DNA of 64,000 nt from positions 4,030,001 to 4,094,000 of the forward strand of contig NZ_CP012996.1 in assembly GCF_001412655.1 (NCBI RefSeq), read 5' to 3'. The translations under genes and the position numbers were made by a program. The notes beneath the pieces were generated by a model. It searched no databases, was not told where the DNA came from, and was given only the letters and a program-made list of their open reading frames with translations. Shown here one piece after another: positions 35,257 to 45,501 of this stretch. The stretch comes from Pedobacter sp. PACM 27299. GTDB taxonomy: Bacteria > Bacteroidota > Bacteroidia > Sphingobacteriales > Sphingobacteriaceae. Positions within the stretch are counted from its first letter, which is position 1; each line of letters begins with the position of its first letter.

Positions 35257-36129
35257 TTAAATTAACTCAGGCGAAGGAGCCTTCTTGAACACGAGTAACG
35301 GAATTGTCAGTTCCCCTGCCATTTTTTGGGTCAGACTTCCCCGAATCATTCTATCTAAGAAACCTTGAGCATGGTGAACCATAACTAGCAGGTCCATCTC
35401 ACCATGAATCATTAACCAATCCAATCCTTGTTTTTTATTCACGTTTTTAATAGCCTTATAATAAATTTTTGGATAATCATTTTCACAGGAGATATTCAGC
35501 ATAATTTCCTGAACAGACTTATAAAGTTCTGGACTAGCCTCATTTTCTTTATATACATGTGTGATAAATATTTCCGCTTTAAGTGAAGAGGCCAATACAA
35601 TCAGCTCCCGGATAAATTTCATTTCGTTATCGGGATCTACAAAATCAGTAGCAAAAGCGATCTTTCGGATTGGGGCAATTTTAGCCATTGCTGGAATAAT
35701 AAAGAGTGGTGAGCCAATATCATCAATCAAACTTCTGCTATGATTTCCCATTAGCAGTCCACTAAAACCTGCACCATGTGTAGCCATCATTACAAAATCG
35801 ATCTTAGTTTCGGCAGATATGTCCCTTACCACATCCAGTAGAATTCCCGGATCACTTCTGAAGCTGATCTCAGAATTGGGACTCTGGTTATCGCCCATTT
35901 TTTCCAATTGCAGCTTTAGCTTCTTTAATTCTACTTCACTTTCCTTTAAAAGAACATCAGATTCTTCCAGGGGCCAAACTATAAGCCCCGCCTGAGGAAC
36001 CTCTGCCGGAATAATAACCACATTACATAGTATGATGTTCGCTTGTATTTGCTTAGCCAAGCTATAGGCATAGGCTGCCGCATGTTTTGCGGGCTTGGAA
36101 AAATCAGTAAGTACCAATAGGTTTTTCAT
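35257..36129 (-). CDS. Universal stress protein, tandem Usp domains
   Basis: 290 aa. Domain 1: KNLLVLTDFSKPAKHAAAYAYSLA and MMATHGAGFSGLLMGNHSRSLIDD; domain 2 from KIAFATDFVDPDNEMKFI. Close in plan to the proteins at 26699 and 28192, a local duplication family. Promoter CAACTTTA (36148-36155) is 58.5 bp from the FNR-like box centre at 36206.5. Confidence 0.88.
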   Translation of the reverse strand: MKNLLVLTDFSKPAKHAAAYAYSLAKQIQANIILCNVVIIPAEVPQAGLIVWPLEESDVLLKESEVELKKLKLQLEKMGDNQSPNSEISFRSDPGILLDVVRDISAETKIDFVMMATHGAGFSGLLMGNHSRSLIDDIGSPLFIIPAMAKIAPIRKIAFATDFVDPDNEMKFIRELIVLASSLKAEIFITHVYKENEASPELYKSVQEIMLNISCENDYPKIYYKAIKNVNKKQGLDWLMIHGEMDLLVMVHHAQGFLDRMIRGSLTQKMAGELTIPLLVFKKAPSPELI

Positions 36130-36147
36130 ATCCTGTTCATTGTTTTG

Positions 36148-36243
36148 TAAAGTTGATCAATAGGAATTGGTATTTCCTTGCGCAGAAACATCACTTCTGA
36201 TGACCGTCATCATCGACCAAAAGAAGCAATCGACTTAGCTTAG
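36148..36243. promoter_or_regulatory. FNR-like box shared by divergent Usp and DUF892 genes
   Basis: Overlapping boxes TGATGACCGTCA (36198-36209) and TGACCGTCATCA (36201-36212) lie between divergent genes. Rightward, TAGCTTAG (36236-36243) ends 36.5 bp from the second centre; leftward, CAACTTTA (36148-36155) ends 58.5 bp from it. Confidence 0.62.
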
Positions 36244-36262
36244 GTATCTTAAAAAACAAAAA

Positions 36263-36784
36263 ATGGAAGCAAAACTAAGTATCAATAATCTTCAGGATCT
36301 ACTCGACCTGAACACCTCACATTTTTCAAGTGCAGAAACTGAATTGAAAAGAAAACTCCTCGAATGGGCAAACATCTCCAGTTCCATGCAACTTAAGATG
36401 ATTTTAAAAAAATATATCAGTTTTACCAGTCAGCACCTGCAAAGGATGGATACTTTTCTTGAACAAGAAAAGATTCTTTCGGTTACCAGGACAAACACGA
36501 TCATGTTGGCTTTCATCAAATCTATCGATGAGAAACTGGAAGCCTGCAAAAATCCTGAAATCAAGGATGCCTGCATACTTGCCGGGATCCAATCCATATG
36601 TCATTTTAAGATCAGCAATTATGGAACAGCGGCAGCATTTGCTAAACTGATAGGGCTTGCGGAATTCGCAAATGTCTTTTATGAATCTGAAGTCAACGAA
36701 AAACACATCGATGACGAGCTAACGCAACTTGCCATTTATGAAATCAACATTAATGCAATGACTCCATTGAACCTGACACAATAA
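36263..36784 (+). CDS. DUF892 ferritin-like (YciE/YciF-type) protein
   Basis: 173 aa four-helix protein: SINNLQDLLDLNTSHFSSAETELK, LKKYISFTSQHLQRMDTFLEQE, ACILAGIQSICHFKISNYGTAAAFAKLIG, NEKHIDDELTQLAIYEINI. Several expected metal-ligand Glu/His positions are altered (for example the H-F-K-I-S-N-Y segment replaces H-Y-E-I-A-x-Y), so iron binding may be lost. A better-conserved paralogue is at 63349-63903. Confidence 0.75.
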   Translation: MEAKLSINNLQDLLDLNTSHFSSAETELKRKLLEWANISSSMQLKMILKKYISFTSQHLQRMDTFLEQEKILSVTRTNTIMLAFIKSIDEKLEACKNPEIKDACILAGIQSICHFKISNYGTAAAFAKLIGLAEFANVFYESEVNEKHIDDELTQLAIYEININAMTPLNLTQ

Positions 36785-36796
36785 GCATTTATTTTA

Positions 36797-36829
36797 AAAA
36801 ACACCTTTGAGAAACCCAAAGGTGTTTTT
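36797..36829. terminator. Bidirectional rho-independent terminator
   Basis: AAAACACCTTT pairs with AAAGGTGTTTT around a 9-nt loop and is followed by T8; the A-run on the other side makes it work for the convergent gpmA gene too. Confidence 0.85.
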
Positions 36830-36844
36830 TTTATTTTCTTACGT

Positions 36845-37446
36845 TTAGAGGTAAACTTTCCCGGTCAGATGCATATCAACCGAGAAATCATAAACGTGAG
36901 GAATTCCTGTGGCGATGTTCAGCATTGAAACTTCCTGTTCATTCAGATTCTCCAGGTACATCGTCAATGCTCTCAGACTATTGCCATGAGCAACGATCAG
37001 AATAGTTTTACCCTGCTTTAACACTGGCAAAATTTCCTTCTGATAAAAGGGCACAACACGGTCAAGAGTATCCTTCAAACTTTCACCCCCAGGGGGTCTT
37101 GTCCTAAAGCTTCTTCTCCACAAGAGCACCTTTGCAATACCGTATATTTTTTGACATCTGACTTGTTAAGTCCTTGCAGGTCTCCATAGTTTCTTTCATT
37201 CAGTGCCGACGACTTTACAATCGGAACTACACCATCGATTTCTTTAAGAACAATTTCGAGCGTATGGATTGCTCTTTTAAGCATCGAAGTGAAAGCAACA
37301 TTAATGCAGAAATCCTTCAATAGTATTCCTGCACTTGTTGCCTCCTGTTCCCCTTGATCTGTTAAGTCAATATCCATTTCGCCGGTAAATCTGTTCTCCA
37401 GGTTCCATAGCGACTGACCATGACGTAGTAAAATAAGTTTAGACAT
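36845..37446 (-). pseudogene. gpmA: Phosphoglycerate mutase (gpmA), frameshifted at a poly-A tract
   Basis: The N-terminal frame ([22 protein letters not shown] with catalytic RHG, and [15 protein letters not shown]) runs from 37446; the C-terminal frame holds WRRSF...[10 protein letters not shown] and LIVAHGNSLRAL with the second catalytic His. The break is at A6 (complement of 37147-37152) in codons VKK; a seventh A gives [15 protein letters not shown] and restores an enzyme of about 200 aa. 2,3-bisphosphoglycerate-dependent mutases act in glycolysis/gluconeogenesis. A homopolymer base-calling error is the first suspicion. Confidence 0.82.
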
Positions 37447-37492
37447 AGCTTATGTTAAAATTTCGACGTCCTAAATGAATAAGCTTATCTAG

Positions 37493-37915
37493 CTAATGGA
37501 TCTTAATCTGTCTTTTTTTAAGCAGTACGCCCTTATCTGATTTTTTTAAGTTAATCGTAAACAGCCCATTATGGTATTTAGCAGAAATATGATCTTCAAG
37601 AACATTTTCAGGGAGGCGAAAGGATCCTGTAAATGAGGAATGGGAGAACTCCTTGCGGATATAGTTTTCATCACTTTCCTTTTCTGCCCTGCTTGACTCT
37701 GCAGTAACTGTCAACATGCCATTGTCAGTAGTAATCCTGAAGTCATTCTTTTTAAAGCCCGGAGCTGAAAACTCAAGCTTATACCTGCCTATTTTATCCT
37801 GTATGTTTACAGCATATTTAGGCTCATCAGAACTGGCAAAAGCCTCATCATCCCAGAAATTATCGGTCATCAAAGCTACTGTCGATAACGTTTCACTTTT
37901 TTTTAAGTTGGTCAT
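37493..37915 (-). CDS. Hsp20/alpha-crystallin small heat-shock protein
   Basis: 140 aa. The alpha-crystallin domain spans about residues 33-125 (YKLEFSAPGFKKNDFRITTDNGMLTVTA, GSFRLPENVLEDHISAKYHNGLFTINLKK) with the conserved A-x-x-x-N-G-L-type motif, followed by a short RQIKIH tail carrying an I-x-I-like element. Chaperone that prevents aggregation. Preceded by an FNR-like box. Confidence 0.9.
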   Translation of the reverse strand: MTNLKKSETLSTVALMTDNFWDDEAFASSDEPKYAVNIQDKIGRYKLEFSAPGFKKNDFRITTDNGMLTVTAESSRAEKESDENYIRKEFSHSSFTGSFRLPENVLEDHISAKYHNGLFTINLKKSDKGVLLKKRQIKIH

Positions 37916-37957
37916 ATCATTAGAGTTTATCTACCTTAAAGTTCGGATTCCCTTAAA

Positions 37958-38001
37958 CATTTATAGATGATTTGTATACGCGATTAGCATGATGCTCATC
38001 A
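37958..38001 (-). promoter_or_regulatory. FNR-like box upstream of hsp20
   Basis: TGATGCTCATCA (37990-38001). The best -7-like element is the weak TATAAATG (37958-37965, minus strand), ending 37.5 bp from the centre, one base off the spacing seen elsewhere. Confidence 0.5.
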
Positions 38002-38030
38002 ATCCCAATGAGACGTTTAGTTTAAAGGAA

Positions 38031-38768
38031 TTACAATTTCTCGGTTATATGATGTATTAGGTTAGTATAATACCGCTTAACACGCAAACGAAAAATATCA
38101 AAAAACAAAGTAAAACACAAAACAAAGCATGGAAGTAAAAAAGCCTTGAAGTTTAGGTAACGAAACAAATAAGCACCTGACAGTGCTCCAATCATAAAGA
38201 AAAGTATGATTGACAATCGTAATTTGATTTTAGAAACCAGCTCCTGTTGTCCTTCTGGATTACCCAGTTTCAATTGGGCTAATTCAATTCCAAGATCAGT
38301 AAAAGTTCCGGTTAAATGAGTTGTACGTACCACTGATCCGGAGATCACAGAAACCAAAGCGTTTTGCAAACCCATAGTAAAAAGAAGGCAGCCAACGAAA
38401 AAATTTTTAGGAAAAAACAAATCATTACTGCTCCCATAAATGGCACAAAATATCAAAATGACCAATTCTATAAAAATAGGAATTGCAAAAGAAAACCGTT
38501 CATGATGACCAATCCTGGTAACAATCAAACTTGAACACCATGCCCCGATAAGAAACAATAACATCCAGATAGCAACCGTTCCTGCATTGTTCCAATCTCG
38601 AGATGCAATCTGTTCAGCAAATAATGCAGCATGACCGGTTACGTTTGTAGTTAAGGCAAAGAATCCTAAAAATCCAGCTGCATTCACAAATCCGGCCACA
38701 AAACTTAATAAAACAGCGACCCAAAGGTTATGTTTATAAGTTCTTTTAGTCCCAAAATGTCTAAGCAT
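38031..38768 (-). CDS. YoaK/DUF1275 membrane protein
   Basis: 245 aa, about six membrane helices. Family motifs: SFVAGFVNAAGFLGFFALTTNVTGHAA and MGLQNALVSVISGSVVRTTHLTGTFTDLG. Function unknown. A close paralogue is at 54498-55235, also in the FNR-box island. Last gene of the SHOCT-aldehyde dehydrogenase operon (12 bp after it). Confidence 0.85.
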   Translation of the reverse strand: MLRHFGTKRTYKHNLWVAVLLSFVAGFVNAAGFLGFFALTTNVTGHAALFAEQIASRDWNNAGTVAIWMLLFLIGAWCSSLIVTRIGHHERFSFAIPIFIELVILIFCAIYGSSNDLFFPKNFFVGCLLFTMGLQNALVSVISGSVVRTTHLTGTFTDLGIELAQLKLGNPEGQQELVSKIKLRLSIILFFMIGALSGAYLFRYLNFKAFLLPCFVLCFTLFFDIFRLRVKRYYTNLIHHITEKL

Positions 38769-38780
38769 CTCAGCGGACGA

Positions 38781-40163
38781 CTAAAAAGGGTCTGTTAATT
38801 TGCTGACCCGAATCAATTTTTTATTGACAAATTCTTGTATACCAAGACTAGACAACTCCCTTCCATATCCTGATCCTTTAGTCCCGCCAAAAGGCAAGTC
38901 AGGCTGAGTCCAGGTTGGATGGTTGATAAATACCATTCCGGTGTCAATCTGTTCGGCCAAACGCTTTCCCCGTTCTATATCATTGGTAAAGATACTCCCA
39001 CCCAATCCAAAAGGCGAGTCATTGGCCAGATCAATCGCCTCCTGCTCATTGTTCACCCTGTAAAACGAAGCAACCGGACCGAATAATTCTTCATGATATG
39101 CAGCCATTCCAGGTTTAACATCACCCAAAATGGTAGCCTCAATAAATGCACCTTTTCGATTAATTAGTTTACCACCCAGCAATACCTTTGCACCAGCCCT
39201 GACACTTCGCTGTACTTGTTCTATTAACTCTATAACGGCTCCTTCTGAGCTTAATGGCCCCAGTTCTGTTGCCTCATCCATTGGATCTCCAACTTTCAAG
39301 CCACCCAGTTTGGCCTTGAATTTATCCAAAAACTCATCAGCAACTGCTTCCAGAACAATAATCCGCTTAGAGGCCACACAACATTGGCCGGTATTGTTCA
39401 TCCGCCCAACAACAGCCCAGTCAACGGCCTTATCCAGATCAGCGTCTTCCAAAACAATAAAAGCGTCGCTGCCACCAAGTTCAAGTACCGACTTCTTTAA
39501 ATATTTCCCGGCAGCAGCCGCGATACTTGCGCCAGCAATTTCACTTCCGGTAAGGGCAACACCTTTAATCCTGGGATCTGCGACCACGTCATCTATACGG
39601 CTTCCACTAACAAATAAATTAGTATATAATCCTTTGGGTGCCCCAGCCTCTGCAAACAATTCCTGAATGGCCAACGCGCATTGAGGAACATTCGAAGCAT
39701 GCTTAACTAACACGACATTACCTGCCATAATGTTAGGTGCAGCAAAACGAGCGACCTGATAAAAAGGAAAATTCCATGGTTCAACCCCAAGCAGGACACC
39801 AATAGGAGTACTCTTAATATAAGCTTCACCAAATTCAGTTTCCAATTTTTGGTCACTTAGAAAGGCTTCCCCATTTATAGCGTAATAATCAATAATATCA
39901 GCGCTGAGTTCAATCTCCCCATAGCTTTGAGCAAGTAACTTACCCATCTCCAATGTGATCAATTTAGACAGTTGGTCTTTTTGCTCACGCATCAATTTTG
40001 CGACACCATGTAAAAGTTCTGCCCGCTGTGCATAACTGGTTTTACGCCAGCTTTGGAAGGTTTCATCAGCGATAGAAATTTCCTCTGCCACCAATTCCGG
40101 AGACATTTCGGGAAAACTTTTAATAAGTTCATTATTAAAAGGGTTAATGGTTTGAATAGCCAT
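38781..40163 (-). CDS. NAD(P)-dependent succinate-semialdehyde/aldehyde dehydrogenase
   Basis: 460 aa. ALDH motifs: GVEPWNFPFYQ, the Rossmann ALTGSEIAGASIA, catalytic Glu in KSVLELGGSDAF and catalytic Cys in MNNTGQCCVASKR. Length and sequence fit the SSADH-like class. Would oxidise an aldehyde to an acid with NAD(P)+. In an operon driven by the FNR-like box at 40405-40416. Confidence 0.9.
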   Translation of the reverse strand: MAIQTINPFNNELIKSFPEMSPELVAEEISIADETFQSWRKTSYAQRAELLHGVAKLMREQKDQLSKLITLEMGKLLAQSYGEIELSADIIDYYAINGEAFLSDQKLETEFGEAYIKSTPIGVLLGVEPWNFPFYQVARFAAPNIMAGNVVLVKHASNVPQCALAIQELFAEAGAPKGLYTNLFVSGSRIDDVVADPRIKGVALTGSEIAGASIAAAAGKYLKKSVLELGGSDAFIVLEDADLDKAVDWAVVGRMNNTGQCCVASKRIIVLEAVADEFLDKFKAKLGGLKVGDPMDEATELGPLSSEGAVIELIEQVQRSVRAGAKVLLGGKLINRKGAFIEATILGDVKPGMAAYHEELFGPVASFYRVNNEQEAIDLANDSPFGLGGSIFTNDIERGKRLAEQIDTGMVFINHPTWTQPDLPFGGTKGSGYGRELSSLGIQEFVNKKLIRVSKLTDPF

Positions 40164-40198
40164 AATGTAGATTATTTATTTTAATTGTATAACTGTTG

Positions 40199-40294
40199 CT
40201 AGTAAGAAGGGTCATTTTCCTGAACAGTCTCATTTCGCTGATACTCCGTAAGATCAATTGCGCCTCTTGCAAATCTTTTCTGCAAAATATCCAT
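40199..40294 (-). CDS. 31-aa SHOCT-like miniprotein
   Basis: ATG at 40294, stop at 40199; MDILQKRFARGAIDLTEYQR is a clear short C-terminal (SHOCT) motif. Full-length family members carry a membrane helix before it; here an in-frame stop directly precedes the ATG, so it is a free-standing motif or the remnant of a longer gene. It would be the first gene of the aldehyde dehydrogenase operon. Confidence 0.55.
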   Translation of the reverse strand: MDILQKRFARGAIDLTEYQRNETVQENDPSY

Positions 40295-40373
40295 CTACCC
40301 AAATTCTCGAACTAAGCGTTTTGATTTTCAAGTAAGTCATTCATATTCATAGCTATTTTAGATAGATAAAGTC

Positions 40374-40416
40374 TAAAGGTCTGTGTAATTGGGGGCATCT
40401 CAAATGATATGAATCA
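40374..40416 (-). promoter_or_regulatory. FNR-like box and -7 element, promoter of SHOCT/ALDH/YoaK operon
   Basis: TGATATGAATCA (40405-40416), flanked as ATGAT-N4-ATCAT. GACCTTTA (40374-40381, minus strand) ends exactly 36.5 bp from the centre. Confidence 0.62.
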
Positions 40417-40454
40417 TCTCCACATAAGACACTCGTCATCAGATCAGTCCAACC

Positions 40455-43154
40455 TTACGGGGAAGTACTTTTTCTCTTTCCCCAAAGGATCTTATAAATC
40501 TGAACCACAACCAAAGGAAGCAAACTGGCCATAATGGCTACCATCCATGCATCAATAGAAAATATAGATAAATTGAGTGCAACGTGTGTCTGTGGAAATA
40601 AGTAAACCAAAAATATCAGGAAGAAACATAACAACAGTGCCAGCCATACAAACCTGTTTTTAGTGACTTCGTTTGACCATATTCCAGAGTGATTAGAAGA
40701 CATGTTGAAAACATGAAAGAGCTGAGCAAAGGCCAGCGTAATAAAAGCAATATTGTTAAGCACCTTAGGATCATTTGATACAAATGCACGGCAATAGAAT
40801 ACCGCCAAGACTACCGATCCAGTGATCAGCGTTGCATACAGCACGATGATCAGCCAGTTTTTATTCGAGATGATATCTAGTTTTGGATCTCTTGGTGATT
40901 TCTCCATCACTGTCGGATCTCCCTTTCCAAGGCCTAACGCAAGTGCTGGAAAGACATCAGTGACCATATTCAAAAAAAGAATCTGTAAGGGAAGTAATAT
41001 GGTTTGAGGTGCCAGAAAACCTAAAAGTGTAACAATAAAAATCTCACTCAGGTTACAGGAAACGAGATAAATTACAAAGCGTTGTATGTTCTGAAATATC
41101 TCCCTGCCATGAGCGACTGCCCTTGCTATGGAAACAAAAGAATCATCTTTCAGCACAATGCTCGCTGTTTCCTTAGCAACCTGAGTGCCCCTTAATCCCA
41201 TCGCAATCCCAATATCCGCTTGTTTAAGTGCGGGCGCATCATTTACCCCATCTCCAGTCATCGCAACCAGATACCCCGCTTTTTGATACACTTCTACGAT
41301 TTCCAGTTTTTGCCTGGGCGTAGTTCTGGCAAAAACCACTGCGGAAAGAATTTTCTTACGCCATTGTTTGCTAAGTGATTTCATATCTGGCAATTCACTT
41401 CCCTTGATCACTTCCTGATCATCCTTAGTAGCGATACCGGTTTTCATCGCAATATTCAATGCAGTCATGGGATGATCTCCCGTAATCATCACCGTTTTAA
41501 TTCCGGCTACCCGGCAGGTCGCAATAGCGCCCTTAACAGCTAACCTTGGTGGATCCAAAAAACCAACCATACCTACATATACCAATTCCTCAAGATAATG
41601 CTCCTTTGAAATTTCTGGAGCCTCTCTATATCCAAAAGCCAATACACGCAGCCCATCAGCCGAAATCTTTTCAGCAGCTGAAATTATGCCGGTTCGTTGA
41701 GCCGGAGTTAAGGGTAGCTTTTCTTTACCAGATTGAATCTGGGTACACCTTTCGAGTATACTTTCAACAGCACCTTTGGCAGCAACAAAATCCCCATTTT
41801 GATGTTCATTTAGTGTAACCATCATTTTAGTTTCAGCATTGAAAGGAGTTTCGGCAAGTCTTGGATATTCAGCGATCAGCTGCTCCGAAGAGACACCTGA
41901 AGCTTCCGTCAAATAAAGTAAGGCTACCTCTACCGGATCTCCGACAGCCTTTTTTCCGCTTTCTTTATCTTCCAACGATGCATCGTTGCATAAAGCTCCG
42001 ATCAGGATCAGCTTTTCAAAATTCTCCCCGCCGCTTTGACCTAAACCGTTCAAATATTTCAACACTCCTTTTTCAATAGCTACCTGCAAAACTTCATCTG
42101 GAAAGCCAAGTAATTCCACGTAGATCTTATTTTCTGTTAAAGTGCCTGTTTTATCTGTGAAAATTACATTTACCCCACCAAGAGTCTCAACTGCAGACAG
42201 TTTTTTAACAATTGCATTTTTTCTGGCCATAAGCAACATCCCATAGGCCAAAGCAACGGTGGCAACGATAGGCAGTCCTTCAGGAAAAGCAGCTACCGCC
42301 AGGGCAATTGAAGTTTCAAGAATCAATAACCAAGACTTTCCTTCCAGCACCGCCGAAAGAGAAAATAGCCCAGTCATCACTAAAGTAATCCAAATCAACT
42401 TTTTAGTTAACTTATTAATCTTCAAATCCAGTGGTGTAGTGGTCGCCTCTGGGCGATCCACCATCGAGGTAATTCTCCCCAACTCGGTATTTTCTCCAGT
42501 GCCGGTAACGACCACTTTAGCATTGCCATTCATTACAGCAGTTCCCTTAAAAACCATGTTGATCCTGTCTGCCAGTTCAACCGCTCCATTTATGGCTTCA
42601 AGTTGCTTCAGTGCAGGAAAAGATTCACCAGTAAGAGGAGATTCATCACATTGCAATTGATTGAACTGAACTATCCGCCCATCGGCCGGGATCATATCCC
42701 CCGCTTCCAGCACCATCAGATCTCCTGGAACGATTTGTTCTGCTGGCAACTCTTTGGTCTTCCCATGCCGGATCACTTTGGAAAAGACCTGATCCATTTT
42801 TTTTAATGCACGCATCGACGTCCGGGCCTGCAACTCCATAAAAAAACCAATGAGCGCATTCAGAAAAATAACCACCAGGATAGAAATAGCTTCTATCGCA
42901 TTTCCAAAATACATGGATGCGAAGGCAGCGACAAATAACAAATACACAATTGGGCTGCTAAACTGTCCGATAAGCATCATCCAGATGCTTTTCTTTTTTT
43001 GGCTTTGATAAATATTTAACCCAAATTTCAAGGCTCGTTTTTCGGCTTCTGCATGTATAATCCCTGAGGTCTCATCGGTGTTTAGCGCCTTGCACACCTC
43101 AGCGACACTTAGCGCATAACTTCTTTCCAGGGGATAGGTTATTTCATTTTCCAT
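40455..43154 (-). CDS. P-type cation ATPase (P2, Ca2+/Mg2+-type)
   Basis: 899 aa. Cation-ATPase N domain ([20 protein letters not shown]), actuator LTGES, helix 4 FPEGLP, phosphorylation site [15 protein letters not shown] motif VAAKGAVES, hinge [22 protein letters not shown] and C-terminal helices. The PEGLP motif fits Ca2+-like pumps better than the ATPase at 20769. Its start overlaps the 3' end of xfp by 16 bp, so it belongs to the ackA-xfp operon. Confidence 0.9.
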   Translation of the reverse strand: MENEITYPLERSYALSVAEVCKALNTDETSGIIHAEAEKRALKFGLNIYQSQKKKSIWMMLIGQFSSPIVYLLFVAAFASMYFGNAIEAISILVVIFLNALIGFFMELQARTSMRALKKMDQVFSKVIRHGKTKELPAEQIVPGDLMVLEAGDMIPADGRIVQFNQLQCDESPLTGESFPALKQLEAINGAVELADRINMVFKGTAVMNGNAKVVVTGTGENTELGRITSMVDRPEATTTPLDLKINKLTKKLIWITLVMTGLFSLSAVLEGKSWLLILETSIALAVAAFPEGLPIVATVALAYGMLLMARKNAIVKKLSAVETLGGVNVIFTDKTGTLTENKIYVELLGFPDEVLQVAIEKGVLKYLNGLGQSGGENFEKLILIGALCNDASLEDKESGKKAVGDPVEVALLYLTEASGVSSEQLIAEYPRLAETPFNAETKMMVTLNEHQNGDFVAAKGAVESILERCTQIQSGKEKLPLTPAQRTGIISAAEKISADGLRVLAFGYREAPEISKEHYLEELVYVGMVGFLDPPRLAVKGAIATCRVAGIKTVMITGDHPMTALNIAMKTGIATKDDQEVIKGSELPDMKSLSKQWRKKILSAVVFARTTPRQKLEIVEVYQKAGYLVAMTGDGVNDAPALKQADIGIAMGLRGTQVAKETASIVLKDDSFVSIARAVAHGREIFQNIQRFVIYLVSCNLSEIFIVTLLGFLAPQTILLPLQILFLNMVTDVFPALALGLGKGDPTVMEKSPRDPKLDIISNKNWLIIVLYATLITGSVVLAVFYCRAFVSNDPKVLNNIAFITLAFAQLFHVFNMSSNHSGIWSNEVTKNRFVWLALLLCFFLIFLVYLFPQTHVALNLSIFSIDAWMVAIMASLLPLVVVQIYKILWGKRKSTSP

Positions 43155-45498
43155 TTCCAGTTTTTGATTTCAGGCATATCATCCAGATTTTTACAGATGT
43201 ATGCGCTATGTTCAGCTAGTTTTGCTTCACAGAAGTGAACGAAATCATTTACATGCTCCTGCATTGCAGGTACTCTACGCACTGCTTCCATCGCCAGATG
43301 ATAGCGGCTCATCTGGTTCAATACGACCATATCAAAAGGAGTTGTTGTTGTCCCCTCTTCCATAAAACCCCGAACATGAAACCGTGCAGGATCGGGTCTA
43401 CCATGAACCAAATCATGAATGATGCGTACATAACCATGAAAGGCAAAGATGACCGGTGCACTATCTGTAAAAAGTAGCTTAAACTGCTCCTTACTCATCC
43501 CATGCGTATGGTAAGCCCTAGGAGACAGGCCCATTAAATCTACCACATTCACCAGGCGTACTTTAAGCTTGGGCAGATGTTCATTTAAGATGGAAACTGC
43601 CGCAACTGCTTCAAGCGTTGGCACATCACCTGCACAACCTAAGATGACATCAGGAAAACTACCATTTTCGTTGCCAGCCCATTCCCAGTTAGATGCACCT
43701 CTGGCGCAGTGTTCAATCGCCTGCTCCATATTTAACCACTGAAGCTCTGGCTGTTTACCCGCAATCACCACATTGACATAATTCTTACTCCGCAGACAAT
43801 GATCCATGACAGAAAGTAAAGTATTCGCATCTGGTGGAAAGTAAATTCTGATAACCGTACTCTTTTTATTAACAACCGTATCAATAAAACCAGGCCCCTG
43901 ATGACTGTAACCATTATTATCCTGCCTCCAAACATGTGAAGTCAGTAAATAATTCAATGAAGCGATAGGCTTTCTCCAGGGAAGTTCAGCAGTAGTTTTC
44001 AGCCATTTGGCATGCTGGCTGACCATAGAATCGACTATGGTTACAAATGCCTCATAACAGGGGAAGAGTCCATGTCTGCCCGTTAAAATATATCCTTCAA
44101 GCCATCCCTCACACAGGTGTTCACTTAAAACTTCCATTACACGTCCATCTGGAGCAAGTTTTTCATCGATCGGGATTGTCTTCTCCATAAAACAGCGGTT
44201 GGTAGCCTCAAAGACAGCTTCCAAACGATTCGAGCTGGTTTCGTCCGGACAGAACAACCGGAAGTTCTGATGTTTATTATTTAGCTTTATGACGTCGCGA
44301 AGATACTTACCCAGATTACGGGTGCTTTCTGCCTCAAGTTCAGTGGGGAGAGCTAATTCAAGGGCATAATCTTTAAAGTCCGGAAGGATCAGTTCCTGAA
44401 GTAACATCCCACCATTTGCATATAGCGATGCGCTCATGCGTTGATGGCCTACAGGAGCCAGTTCTGCCAATTCCGGAATCAGGTTTCCCTGAGCCGTAAA
44501 TAATTTTTCAGGTTCGTAACTGCGCATCCAGTCCTCCAGCATCTTTAATTTTGCTGAATCCTCTTTCACGCCAGCCAAGGGTACCTGATGCGCTCTAAAT
44601 GTTCCTTCAATAGGTACACCTTTCCATGATTTAGGACCTGTCCAACCTTTTGGAGTCCTTAAGATCATCATTGGCCATTTAAAGTCATGAATGATTCCAT
44701 CTTCGCGGGCATTCAACTGTATCTCTTTTATTTTCTTATAGACTACATCCAGCGTTGAGGCCATCTGGCGGTGTACCTTCATGGGATCATCTCCTTCAAC
44801 AAAGAATACCTCATATCCATATCCGCTGAACAATTCTTTTAAAGATTGATCATCCATACGGGCAAAAACGGTGGGTCCTGATATTTTATAACCATTCAAA
44901 TGTAAGATGGGCAGCACTGCACCGTCTCCTACCGGATTCAGGAAAGCTTTTGAATTCCAGCTGGCAGCAAGTGGTCCGGTCTCTGCCTCACCGTCACCAA
45001 TTACGCATACTGCAATTAAATTAGGATAATCATACACTGCTCCAAAAGCATGCATCAAAGAATATCCTAGTTCTCCCCCTCGTGGATGGAGCCTGGTGTA
45101 TGCGCACTGACATGACTTGGTATCCCACCCGGTGTAGAAAACTGCCTGAATAACTTCAGCATACCTGCTTCATCCTGACTAACGGAAGGAAAAACCTCCG
45201 AATAAGTTCCTTCCAGATAAGTATGCGCTACCACTGCCGGTGCACCATGGCCAGGTCCGCAAACATAAAGCAGCTCAGCATTACGCGCTTTGATCAGCCT
45301 GTTCAGGTGTACATATACTAGATTTAAACCCGGAGAAGTACCCCAGTGACCTAATAAACGGGGTTTGATATCCTCAGGCTTTAATGGCCTTTTCAACAAT
45401 GGATTAGCCTGTAAATAGATCTGCCCGGCAGAAAGATAGTTAACCGCCTGCCAATAGGCGTGTATTTTTTTAAGATGCTGCTCTGATAGGGTATCCAT
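43139..45498 (-). pseudogene. xfp: Xylulose-5-phosphate/fructose-6-phosphate phosphoketolase, frameshifted at a G tract
   Basis: The first frame (45498-45067) holds [19 protein letters not shown] and [13 protein letters not shown]; the second resumes [28 protein letters not shown] (TPP/Mg motif GDGEAETGP) and ends at 43139. They meet at G5 (complement of 45075-45079) in the codons for HEGGELGYS; a sixth G restores one protein of about 785 aa, the normal size. The enzyme makes acetyl-phosphate from sugar phosphates, the substrate of the neighbouring acetate kinase. Both genes carry the same kind of lesion, so a consensus error is likely. Confidence 0.88.
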
Positions 45499-45501
45499 AA
45501 A

